Source: Methanobacteriota archaeon
GTDB taxonomy: Archaea > Thermoplasmatota > Poseidoniia > Poseidoniales > Poseidoniaceae
NCBI GenBank assembly: GCA_002722135.1
Contig: PBKJ01000012.1
Coordinates: 39,902-78,889 of the forward strand
DNA length: 38,988 nucleotides
Direction of reading: 5' to 3'
Below the pieces are notes generated by a model. It saw nothing but the letters and a program-made list of their open reading frames with translations. It did not search any database and was not told the DNA's origin. Both the position numbers and the translations under genes were made by a program. How positions within the stretch are numbered: the stretch's first letter is position 1; each line of letters opens with the position of its first letter. Positions 1-8,800 of the stretch are shown here, in pieces.

Positions 1-408
1 GTCGAGGAACATCTCGCGCTCACGCAGCGCCCATGTCATGATGGTCAGGTTCCCGACGTCAGGACCGTAGGCACCGAGCCACATCAGGTGGCTCGCGATG
101 CGCTGGCACTCCGCGGAAATGCAGCGGATGTACTCCGCACGCTCGGGCACTTCGACCTCGAGCAGGTCCTCGGCCGCGTAGATGTACGAGTTCGACCAGG
201 TCATGGCCGACACGTAGCACAGGCGGTCGCAGTACGGCGTGACTTGGGTGAAATCGCGCGCTTCGGCGATCTTCTCGACGCCGCGGTGAATGTAGCCCAA
301 TTCTGCCTCGGCGTCGACGACGGTTTCACCGTCGACCTGGACGCGAAGCGTCCACAGACCGTGCGTCATGGGGTGCTGGGGGCCCATTGTGATCCACATC
401 TTTGCCAT
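1..408 (-). CDS. nuoD: NADH-quinone oxidoreductase subunit D, N-terminal part (cut by window edge)
   Basis: This is the 49-kDa-type subunit of complex I. In the peripheral arm it helps form the quinone-binding site with NuoB. Only the first 136 residues lie in the window, and the frame is still open at base 1; the family is usually near 400 residues. The translation begins MAKMWITMGPQHPMTHGLW and continues with an LGYIHRGVEKIAE stretch, matching the family's GPQHPSTHG and GYLHRGxEKLAE signatures. The HRG histidine and arginine and the GPQHP motif are intact. The start at 408 is supported by a GAGGAGG ribosome-binding site just upstream, which overlaps the end of nuoC; the gap between the genes is 12 nt. 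It is the fourth gene of a nuoABCD operon that runs out of the window. Confidence 0.95.
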   Translation of the reverse strand, partial: MAKMWITMGPQHPMTHGLWTLRVQVDGETVVDAEAELGYIHRGVEKIAEARDFTQVTPYCDRLCYVSAMTWSNSYIYAAEDLLEVEVPERAEYIRCISAECQRIASHLMWLGAYGPDVGNLTIMTWALREREMFLD

Positions 409-420
409 GATGATCCCTCC

Positions 421-1074
421 TCACTTGACCCGGCCCTCGTCGACCGGCTTGCGGACGAAGCCTTGGGCGTCGTCGTACATCTCGTTGAAATCGTGGTAGC
501 GAATCTTGTGCTGCTTCTGCAGCGGGTGGAAGCCTTCGGGGCTGTCGTGAGGGTTCAGCACGCGGAACATGTTCTCGTGGCCGTCGAACTTGATGCCCAC
601 GAGGTCCCACGTCTCCTTCTCGTTCCAATCCGCACCGCGCCAGACGGACTGAACGCTGGGCACGCGGGGGTCGTCACCTTGGGGCAGCGGAACGAGCATC
701 TCGATTTCCAGCGGCATGTCCATCCCCGACAGCTTGCCGGCGACGAGGACGTGCGAGGTGTTTGGCTCAGGGTTGCTGACCGGCATGCGCTGAAGGTGGT
801 AGGCGACTTCCCAGCCGCGGTTGTCGTCGCCTTCGGGGAAATGGGTGCCCGTCACCATGGAGCAGTAGTTGACGCCCATGTCGTGCTTGAGGCCCTTGGC
901 CACGGTGAGCACATGGGGCGCAGGCACGGTGAGGCGGAGGAAGGCGAAGCCGTGGCCTGCGGAGTGGTTGACCGCCTCGGCCACCACGCCGAGGGCCGAC
1001 CACGCCTCTTCGGCGGCGGTCACCGCAGCGGCTACCGCCGCAGCGTTTTGTTCGGCGCTGATGCTCATGCCCAT
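421..1074 (-). CDS. nuoC: NADH-quinone oxidoreductase subunit C (30-kDa subunit)
   Basis: This is a structural subunit of the complex I peripheral arm. The protein has 217 residues, a normal length for an unfused NuoC. The 30-kDa signature is at about residues 145-170 (VWRGADWNEKETWDLVGIKF, then DGH), matching the family pattern ExE-x2-D-x2-GIxFxGH. The first 35 residues are alanine-rich and variable. The chosen ATG lies 7 nt after a GGGGAGG site; a second in-frame ATG two codons downstream (1068) is also possible. The gene begins 2 nt after the nuoB stop and ends 12 nt before nuoD, so the genes are tightly coupled. It is separate from nuoD, unlike the fused NuoCD of Escherichia coli. Confidence 0.95.
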   Translation of the reverse strand: MGMSISAEQNAAAVAAAVTAAEEAWSALGVVAEAVNHSAGHGFAFLRLTVPAPHVLTVAKGLKHDMGVNYCSMVTGTHFPEGDDNRGWEVAYHLQRMPVSNPEPNTSHVLVAGKLSGMDMPLEIEMLVPLPQGDDPRVPSVQSVWRGADWNEKETWDLVGIKFDGHENMFRVLNPHDSPEGFHPLQKQHKIRYHDFNEMYDDAQGFVRKPVDEGRVK

Positions 1075-1076
1075 GC

Positions 1077-1670
1077 TCAGTCCTCCCCAACGATGAGTGG
1101 CTTCTCGCCGGCACGGCCGGCGTCGGGTGCGCCGCCAATGCGGATGATCTTCTCACGCAGCAGGCCGAAGCCGTCGATGAGTGCCTCGGGGCGGGGTGGG
1201 CATCCAGGAATGTAGACGTCGACCGGAATCACCGTGTCCACGCCTTCGAGGATGTTGTACGACTGGAAGTAGGGGCCGCCGGAAATGGCGCACTCGCCCA
1301 TCGCGATGCAGTACTTGGGCTCGGGCATCTGCTCCCACAGGCGGACGATGGGGTCGGCGAATTTCTTGGACACCGGTCCGTTGACCAGCAGCACGTCGCT
1401 TTGGCGAGGCGAGGAGCGGAAGATGACGCCAAAGCGCTCTGCGTCGAAGCGAGGAATGGCCGAAGCGGCCATCTCGATGGCGCAGCACTTGATGCCGAGG
1501 TGAAGGGTGAACAGCGACTTGCGGCCGGCCCAGTTGAAGAAGCGGCCCGCGAGGACCGACAAGAATTGCTTCAGGCGGGTGGCCTTCAGCGATTCATCGG
1601 TCACGTCGCCAACAAAGTCGAGCAGTGCCGAGCTGTTGAACGCGGCGTAGTTTTGTCCTGGTTCGCTCAT
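1077..1670 (-). CDS. nuoB: NADH-quinone oxidoreductase subunit B (N2 iron-sulfur subunit)
   Basis: NuoB carries the terminal [4Fe-4S] cluster N2, which passes electrons to quinone. The 197-residue protein has all four expected cluster cysteines: the tandem pair in KCCAIEM (C62, C63), C127 in MGECAISGG, and C157 in YIPGCPPRPEAL. The spacing agrees with the 20-kDa/PSST family. The N-terminal 40 residues form the usual variable extension. The start codon is preceded by GAGGTG, which overlaps the nuoA stop codon, and the genes are 9 nt apart. I see no missing key residue. It sits between nuoA and nuoC in the canonical order. Confidence 0.97.
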   Translation of the reverse strand: MSEPGQNYAAFNSSALLDFVGDVTDESLKATRLKQFLSVLAGRFFNWAGRKSLFTLHLGIKCCAIEMAASAIPRFDAERFGVIFRSSPRQSDVLLVNGPVSKKFADPIVRLWEQMPEPKYCIAMGECAISGGPYFQSYNILEGVDTVIPVDVYIPGCPPRPEALIDGFGLLREKIIRIGGAPDAGRAGEKPLIVGED

Positions 1671-1679
1671 GTCTTCACC

Positions 1680-2147
1680 TCAGATGTAGATCCGTCCGCG
1701 CTTGCGGAACACGTGCCAGACGCCGAGCGTCATGATGGAGAAGAAGGCCGCGAGCACGAGCAGGCGGCTGATGGCGGTGCTGAGGTCGCCGTCGGCAGTG
1801 GCCGTGGCGTCGTTGATGACGAAGCCGCCGAGCGCCATGAACATGAACGCGACGTCGAAGACGAGGAAGATCAACGCGTACCAGTAGTACTGGAAGTGGA
1901 ATTGAATCATGGCGTCGCCGACGGGTTCCGAGCCGCATTCGTACGTGGAGAGGCGTCGAGGGTAGAGGCTGTGGTCGGCCTCGTAGCCTTCCAACAGGTA
2001 CGAGGTGGTCTTGTGCGGCTGAGAGCGGTCCGTTCGCGGGCGAACGAAGTACGAGGTGAGGAAGGCGCCGAAGGGGACAAGGAAGCCAACCAGCGTCATC
2101 AGTCCGACCGCGAGATAGGCATCGGTCACCGTGGTCACGTCGGTCAT
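1680..2147 (-). CDS. nuoA: NADH-quinone oxidoreductase subunit A
   Basis: This is a small membrane subunit that links the peripheral and membrane arms of complex I. The 155-residue protein has three predicted membrane helices, at about residues 12-36, 87-110 and 124-146. It also carries the family hallmark loop YECGSEPVGDA followed by a FQYYWYALIFLVFDVAF helix. The cysteine in YECG and the acidic residue in the second helix are present. It is the first gene of the nuo operon, preceded by a 204-nt gap containing a perfect 18-bp palindrome (2229-2246). There is no obvious strong Shine-Dalgarno site at the ATG; GGGGTC lies close by. Confidence 0.95.
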   Translation of the reverse strand: MTDVTTVTDAYLAVGLMTLVGFLVPFGAFLTSYFVRPRTDRSQPHKTTSYLLEGYEADHSLYPRRLSTYECGSEPVGDAMIQFHFQYYWYALIFLVFDVAFMFMALGGFVINDATATADGDLSTAISRLLVLAAFFSIMTLGVWHVFRKRGRIYI

Positions 2148-2228
2148 TTTGAGACCCCAGAGGAACGCATACGCTCCCTTGATTTCTCCACCTGTGGTCC
2201 CACCATAAGCGTTCCCAATTTTCCAGAT

Positions 2229-2246
2229 TTTTAGGGGGCCCTAAAA
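2229..2246 (-). promoter_or_regulatory. Perfect 18-bp palindrome upstream of nuoA, probable operator
   Basis: TTTTAGGG and CCCTAAAA form 8-bp inverted arms around a 2-bp centre. The element lies 81 nt before the nuoA start. Read on the minus strand it fits TTTTAGGGNNNNC[G/T]AAA[A/T], the same pattern as the three conserved elements at 21816, 28355 and 28424. The TTAGG core resembles half-sites of DtxR/IdeR-family metal repressors. The regulatory role is inferred; a folded RNA hairpin is less likely because the element precedes rather than follows a gene. Confidence 0.55.
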
Positions 2247-2304
2247 GGGACACGTCGCCCCTGCCAAGAACGGGACAGGTGAATCGGAAGGCGGCCCGCA
2301 ATGG

Positions 2305-2350
2305 GTGAAAATTCTCCGCGTTCATATCAGGAAAATACGCGCCGAGAAAA
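2305..2350 (-). terminator. Possible T-run terminator after the surface-protein cluster
   Basis: Just downstream of the stop of the minus-strand gene at 2352, the transcribed strand would carry three TTTT runs (2350-2347, 2335-2332 and 2311-2308). Archaeal termination often uses short oligo-T runs without a hairpin. The signal is weak and is offered only because the next gene, nuoA, appears to have its own promoter. Confidence 0.25.
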
Positions 2351-2351
2351 C

Positions 2352-5300
2352 TCAGCCCTGTGCGTGGAAGAAGCGTGCCCACGAGGTTTGGAGGGAATCG
2401 TGGTGGCGGCCGCCCAACTTGTAGACGGTGTAGAGGATGGAAATCGGTCCGATGAGGGAGCCTGGCAACACGAAGAGCATCGCGAGGGCGCCTTCCCCGC
2501 CCGCGATCATGGCTCCACCGAGAGCGAGGCCAAATCCTGCACCGGGCACGACGATGAAACCGAGGAACATCCAGAGAAGGGTGCTGCCGATGCTTCTGTA
2601 CGCCGTTTGATGGCCGGTCATGTCCTCCAACGCGATGACGTCCTTGCGGAACATCATCATGCGATACAGGTTCAGGCCGGGCACCAGCATCATCACGAGG
2701 TGGCTCGTTCCACCCGGACCAAGCCCGGCGTGTTGCTTGAGCTCCTCCGCACGACGATGGATGTAGAAGAGCATGTAGATGCCAAGCGTGAACGGCGCGT
2801 AAAGGAAGAAAATCAGGCCCCAAGAGACGTCGGGCACCGGACTGTGCGCGGGCATCGGGATGATTTCGTCCGCATCCAGCGTCATCTCAGACGAGCCTCC
2901 CGGAGCTGCTGCTGCCGCCGCTTGCTCTCGACGGCGAACGTCTGCCGCAGCCTTTCGGGCGGCCAGCATCGGCCCGGAGGCGCGAGCCATGACGCCAAGA
3001 GCGACCACGGCGATGAAAATCACGCCAATGTTGGTGATGCTCTGGGCCGTCAAGCCGAGGCCCAAGAAGCCCTCATCCGGAATGCCGGTCACGGACAATT
3101 CCACGTTTTCGCGGGTGAAGACACCACCGTCTTTGGGCTCAACGGAGAGCGTGAATCGGAACTCGTCCTCGATGGTGGCCCCGTACGGCGGACGAACGTC
3201 CACCATGATCATCAGCACCTCACCAGGCTGCAAGAGGCACATCAGTTCGCCTTCCTCGATGCGGCAGTCGCCGCTGCCGTCGTCTTCAATGTCCACCGTC
3301 CAGCCGCGCTCGCCTGCAGAGGCGAAGATGCGTGCATCGGTGGGCACGTTTCCGTCGTTGACCACGCCGACTTCGAAGGTCGCTTTGTCGGGGAAGGTCA
3401 CGTTCTGCTCAGACGGCGTCATCGTCAGATCAAAACCGAGGTCTTCGATGATGCGGACGTCGAGCACCACGGAAATGCGCCCGTCTCGGTTCGCGGTGTT
3501 GTTTTCACTCAACACCGTGACGTCCAACGCCCCACCGTCACCGGTTTCTGCACCAGGGTTCACGGTCAAGACCAGCTCGACCAGCACCTCATAGGGACGA
3601 ATCTCGTAATTCTCGAGGTTCTCCGTCAGCCCTGCGTTCACCTGAGCCAGTTGAGCGGCTTCCTCGTTCCGCTCAACGATTGGCGCCCCAGCGTCGTCAA
3701 ACATGAAGCGGGATTCAGCCACGTTCCAGATGCCGTAGCCTTCAGGAATGTACAGTGGACCGGTCACGGGCAAGCCGTAGACCAAGACTTCGCGCGTGGC
3801 CAGACCTTCAAGGCCGCTGAAATCGAACACGGCCATGTCCATCGAGGCGTTGCCGGTGTTGCGCACCCACAATTCAACGCTCATCGAGCCGCCGGGGGGC
3901 AATTCGACGCGTTGGGTGTCGCCAGAGAAGGCATCCGCAAGCCGAACGTCCATGCTGTAGACCTTGTCGAAGCGCTCGGCAACGAAGCTGACCTCCTTTT
4001 GGTTGTCAGGGAGTCCATCGCCGTCATCGTCTTGGGCGCCGTTGTGGTCGAGGTTGACGACGCGCACCCTGATGTTCGTCGAGTCGCGTTCCTCAACACC
4101 TTCGACCTTGACCATGAGGGCGACATCGAGGCTTCCACGTGCGGGGACTTGAACCTCAATGATGGTTTGATCCTGGTCGTCAACAAAGCGTGTGGTCCAT
4201 TCACTCGGCGTTTGGTCCATGACCACGCAACGGAAGGTGGCGTCCACGTTCCCCTCGTTTTCGATGGTGATGGGGAAACGCAGCCAAGCGTTGACTTGGC
4301 CGCGCTGATTCGACACGGGTGCGTCGAGGTCCATGCCGTGCGATTCGGCCACCGTGGCCTGAACCGTGGCTTCATCGTACGTGGATCCACCTGAATTCGG
4401 CAGCACGCTGACAACAATTTCCACCTGCTCAGTGGCCAATGCATCCATCGGTACGGTGACCGTCATCGTCACATCAGCGCTTCGGTCCGAGGCGTGCTTT
4501 GAGCCGAGGGAGACGGTGCTGACGTCAAAGGACACGGTCCATCCACCAGGCGGCGCACTGGCGCTGATTCGGAAGCTGTCGGCACCGTTGCCGGTGTTGG
4601 TGACGCTGACCGTGGTCGTGCGGGAACTGCCCGGCTCGATGTTGGACATCATGCTCTGTGGAATGGACACCGAGGCGCCCTTGGTTTGTCCAAGGGTGAT
4701 GCGCAATTCTGCCTCGCAGGCCACCGTGCCGCCGTCTCGGCCTTGAACGATCACCGTGGACACAGAATCAGCGTCAAGGGAGTCGTCTGGCTGGATGTTG
4801 AGCGTAAAAGAGCGTTCATCGGAGGAGGTGTCGTAAGGAAGCAGCCCCGAGGAAGCCCCGTCGACGCTGACCCAGTTCGCCTTTGGGCCGGTCCGTGCGA
4901 CGTTGATGTCCCACTCGGCATTGCCGGTGTTGTCGAAGGTGACCTGAACCTGGCCCTGCTTGCCGGGATCCACACGGATGCTGGTCTTGGAGAGGCTGGC
5001 CTCACAGGTGCGGAGTTCCGGGACTTCCAGGGAAATTTCCTCCGTGTCGCTGGCGTTCTGCGAGGGGTCGTTCTGCACCGTCGCCGTGATGTCCCAGCAG
5101 AAGGTCTCTGCGTCTTGACCGTTGGGAACGGTGGTGGACACGACCACGGGCTCCGTCTCCTCACTGGCGACGCTGACCGATGAGGGGTCAAAGGAAATCG
5201 AGAAGTCGTCCACACCTGCACAACCGGGATCATCGCGCTCGCTGGCGGCGAACACGACCGTCGCTTCGGCGCGACCGGTGTTTTCGACTTCCATGTCCCA

Positions 5301-5870
5301 TTCGACCGGGTCCTCGCCTGCCCAGGTGATGTCAGCAGGGCCGTCCATGCGCAGGTCAACGCCGTACACGACACTGCCCGATCCATCCCCCGCTTCGGTG
5401 GTCACCGTCCGCTCTTCGTTGGCGGGTTGACCGGGCGGCTCGGGAGGTTCGGGCTGCTCTGTGGCGGCGGCGGCGATGGTGGTGTCACATTCTCCCTCAG
5501 CGGTCTGAGTGAGGGTGACGTTCATCGTCGTCTCCTCGTAACTGCCCGCATCAATGGGCCCAGGAATCTGTTGGATGACGGAAGAATACTGGCCGCATTC
5601 CTGGGTCTGGCCTTCGCTGGCCGAAAGCTGCACGGTGACCGGGTTCGAACCCGTGTTGTAGACGCGCACGGTGTATTCACCTGATTCGCCGGGATTGACG
5701 GTCAGGGTCGAGGGGGTCACGGTCAGGACAATGCTCGCGTCACGCCCGTCCGCTGCGACTGGCGCGAGCGTCGGCGCAAGGCTCAGGAGCATCAGGGAAA
5801 TCAGCAGCACGGCGCGGGCTTTCGTGCCGGTCGGCGTCCCGTGCATGCATCGTGGTGGAGCCCTTCCCAT
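2352..5870 (-). CDS. Large exported Ig-like repeat protein with DUF4234-like membrane tail
   Basis: A protein of about 1172 residues. An N-terminal signal sequence (ARAVLLISLMLLSLAPTLAPVAA) is followed by many beta-sandwich repeats of the NEW3/CARDB type. These carry recurring phrases such as VNPGESGEYTVRVYNTGSNP, NTGNAEWDI, NTGNGADSF and NEGNVDATF. A calcium-binding-like DDDGDGLPDNQKE loop sits near mid-protein. A membrane helix (NIGVIFIAVVALGVMAR) comes about 200 residues before the end. After it comes a cytoplasmic linker, then a hydrophobic domain with LGIYMLFYIHRRAEEL and two to three further helices that resembles DUF4234. The start at 5870 follows the protease stop by 26 nt; an ATG at 5846 is an alternative. 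It is probably a cell-surface adhesion or sensing protein anchored by its C-terminus. Ligand and function are unknown. Confidence 0.75.
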   Translation of the reverse strand: MGRAPPRCMHGTPTGTKARAVLLISLMLLSLAPTLAPVAADGRDASIVLTVTPSTLTVNPGESGEYTVRVYNTGSNPVTVQLSASEGQTQECGQYSSVIQQIPGPIDAGSYEETTMNVTLTQTAEGECDTTIAAAATEQPEPPEPPGQPANEERTVTTEAGDGSGSVVYGVDLRMDGPADITWAGEDPVEWDMEVENTGRAEATVVFAASERDDPGCAGVDDFSISFDPSSVSVASEETEPVVVSTTVPNGQDAETFCWDITATVQNDPSQNASDTEEISLEVPELRTCEASLSKTSIRVDPGKQGQVQVTFDNTGNAEWDINVARTGPKANWVSVDGASSGLLPYDTSSDERSFTLNIQPDDSLDADSVSTVIVQGRDGGTVACEAELRITLGQTKGASVSIPQSMMSNIEPGSSRTTTVSVTNTGNGADSFRISASAPPGGWTVSFDVSTVSLGSKHASDRSADVTMTVTVPMDALATEQVEIVVSVLPNSGGSTYDEATVQATVAESHGMDLDAPVSNQRGQVNAWLRFPITIENEGNVDATFRCVVMDQTPSEWTTRFVDDQDQTIIEVQVPARGSLDVALMVKVEGVEERDSTNIRVRVVNLDHNGAQDDDGDGLPDNQKEVSFVAERFDKVYSMDVRLADAFSGDTQRVELPPGGSMSVELWVRNTGNASMDMAVFDFSGLEGLATREVLVYGLPVTGPLYIPEGYGIWNVAESRFMFDDAGAPIVERNEEAAQLAQVNAGLTENLENYEIRPYEVLVELVLTVNPGAETGDGGALDVTVLSENNTANRDGRISVVLDVRIIEDLGFDLTMTPSEQNVTFPDKATFEVGVVNDGNVPTDARIFASAGERGWTVDIEDDGSGDCRIEEGELMCLLQPGEVLMIMVDVRPPYGATIEDEFRFTLSVEPKDGGVFTRENVELSVTGIPDEGFLGLGLTAQSITNIGVIFIAVVALGVMARASGPMLAARKAAADVRRREQAAAAAAPGGSSEMTLDADEIIPMPAHSPVPDVSWGLIFFLYAPFTLGIYMLFYIHRRAEELKQHAGLGPGGTSHLVMMLVPGLNLYRMMMFRKDVIALEDMTGHQTAYRSIGSTLLWMFLGFIVVPGAGFGLALGGAMIAGGEGALAMLFVLPGSLIGPISILYTVYKLGGRHHDSLQTSWARFFHAQG

Positions 5871-5896
5871 GAAAGACCTGCGCCTCGGCGCGTCCC

Positions 5897-8800
5897 TCAA
5901 GCGTTCAGGAATTGAGCCTTCGGTGTGCCGCATTTCGGGCATGTTTCGGGGAGGTGACAGCCTGGGGTTCCTGGCGGGTGGAAACGAGCACCGCAGGACG
6001 GGCAGCCAAGCATGGGGCCGCTGATCGTGCCACGGCATGCCCAGCAAGGCGCCGTCGTCACGGCTTGAGGTGCAGGCGAGGGTTGGACCGCCGGCGCGGG
6101 CGTGGGTGCAACCGCCACAGGAGCGGCAGCCATCGCAGGCATGGGAAGCGGCATCTTCGGCGCAGGAACCTCCTCCCTCTTGCTCCCAACCTGGCGCAGA
6201 ACCAGCACCCCCGCGACCACGAGCAGCAGGGCCGCAGCACCGACCACCGCAGTCAGAGCGCCCGCACCCTGGCCTTCATCGGTCACTGCGCGCGGCGAAA
6301 TCAGCGTGACCGTGGTCTCGCCTTCCAACATCACGTTGTTGACCTCGAGGGTAAGCGGGGCCTCTCCACCCAGCGTGCTGGTGTAGCTCACGCGAAGCAC
6401 CCGGGTTGCTCCGGGTTCCAGGGTGAGCGTCGAGGCGCCGTCGATGTCGACCTCCCAGCCCTTGACCGCGTCAAAGGCGAGACGTTCGTCGACGGCCACG
6501 TTGCCGGTGTTGGTCACGCTCCACGTGATCGTGCCCGCCTCCGAGGACGTTGCTTCCGTGATGCGATCAAGACGTGCATCGAGGCGTGGGTCCTCGGCGA
6601 CGAGCATGGTCACTTCATCACGCCGCTCGAAGCCCTCTCCGCTGAGGACGATGGAGAAGGACGGTTCGGTGTTGGCCGCGAGGGACGGCGGAAGCACCAC
6701 ATCGCAGCCGACGATGCGGAATTCCCCCTTCGGTACGTCACCCGGTGCTTCGCATGACCCAAACAGACCTGGGTCGAGGTCAAGCTGCACCGAGGGGGTC
6801 CAGGCGGCGTCACCGGCGTTGCCGACCAACCATTCGAACCGGAGGGTCTCACCGGTGGGATGGCTCCCTGATCCGAAGGGCGTCGTGTACTCAGAGCCGT
6901 CTTCGAGCAGCAGGCGATTGAAATCCAGCGTCGGATCGGGAAGTTGCTTGACCTCCAGCGGCGACGTCCAGGTGAACCGCCCTTGAGCATCGCTAAAGCG
7001 CACCTCAAGCGTTCCTGATTGGCCGCTTCCATCACCCACCAAGGTGTACACCACGTCGACGGTGTCCGTCCAACCAAGGCTGATCGGTTCAAGGGCATTC
7101 GAGACGCTCCATCCTGAAGGCAGCTGGAAGCTCGGCGTGAGGTCGAGGTCCACGTTGCCTCGATTTTCAAGGCTGAGGAAAAGGCCCACCGTCGCATCGG
7201 GTCGCAAGGTGGGGAGGCTCGAATCCAGGGTAATGCCGACGTCGCGAATCGACATGACCTGCATGGGGATGTCCAACGACGTGGACACAGCCGGGTCGGT
7301 CTGCGAGATGGCGATGAGGGTCACCGTTCGCTCGGCTCCGGCCACGGTTTTGACCGAAGGAGGCACCACCGTGACGTTGATCGCTCGTGCTGCGTGCTGG
7401 TCCATCAGTCCGGTGGAGCCTGAGGAAGCCCCAGGTTCCGAGCCGAGGTTGTCGAACCCTGCGGACCAACCGGTTGGAGATTCGAGGAAGAGGTCGTACC
7501 CGATCGGTCCATTTCCGTCGTTGGTCAGGGTGAACTCGAACGTGGTCGAATTGAGCGGGTGCACGGGGACGACGCTGTAATCCAGCGTGAACCGAGCTTC
7601 AGGGAGTGGGGGGACGACGAGGCTCAGGTTGTAGGGATACGAAACGCCGTTGTCAACATCAAGGCCGGTCAGCGGGATGAGGTATGTCCCCGGTTCAGGG
7701 CGTGCTTGATGGACCACAGTGACGGTCACGTAGTCTTCACCACGGCCTTCGAGGGTGAAATTCGCAAGCGTCAGACCGACGTACCAGCCTGGCGTGAAGC
7801 CGTCCGTTGTCCGAACGGGCACGCCGGCCGAGAGGGAGGCGTTGGTGCCCAACAGGGCCGTGTTGGTGAGGGTGATGTTCCACGACGACGTGGTTTGGGT
7901 GGAGGACGCCAGGCGAAGCTCAGGGTCGACGGCCGAGACCTTGACGCCCGGTGCGCTCACGTTGACTTGGGTGACCAAGTCGTTGTTGTTCTCCTGAACC
8001 TCGTCCACCGTGTCATCAGGATCAACGCGAATGATCACTTCGGACGTGCCGGCCACCGTTGGCGTCCACGTCCAAGGCAACGAACGGATGGAACCGGGGA
8101 ACAAATCCACCGTCGTTCGGTCCAACTCTGCGCCGTCAACCAAGAAGGCGACATCGATGGCTTCTGCCTTGACGTTGCCCATGTTCATCACCTCGGTGGT
8201 GATGGAGACAGGGTCTCCGACCTGCGGGATGCTGACGTCCATGGTGAAACTCGTTGGCACCATCAATGGGTCTGGACGCAGGTCGTTCACGCCTTGACCG
8301 GACACCGCGATGGAGTACGGCTGAGAACGGCTTCCAGCGTGGTTGGAATCCTTCACCTTGACCTCCCAAATGCCTTGCTGGGCCGCGTCGATGAGCACCA
8401 CTTCGACGTTGTTGAGCGTGTCTCGGGACCCGGCCTGGATGCTGCGGCCGTTGCTGAACACGTTCCCGAGGTAGGTGGTTCCGTCTGGGGAGGTGACCTC
8501 GAGGTCGAGGTCGTTGACCAGTTGGGTGCTTGAAAACCGCGAGCCGCGCTCGTCCGACCATGCCAAGACGACCTTGAACGGGCTGCTAGACGCGCTGACG
8601 TTGAACACGTAGGTCTTGCTTTGACCGGTGGAAGACAGCAGCGAGCGGTCGTCCACCCAAATGCCACGCCCACCGGTCGGCGCGAGGGTGTCACGCAGGT
8701 TCACGCGCCCCCAGCCCTCGTCGTCGTTGGGGATGTTTCGCGTCCCCATGTCCTGTGCGCCGAGGATGAGCAAGGCCTTGACGAGGGCCCCTTGGGGCTC

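Noticed and set aside
2301-4394. Long open frame of about 700 codons on the plus strand, antisense to the surface protein
   Set aside because: It has histidine- and arginine-rich composition, no recognisable motif and no signal, and it lies opposite a clear Ig-repeat gene. Such shadow frames are expected in GC-rich DNA.
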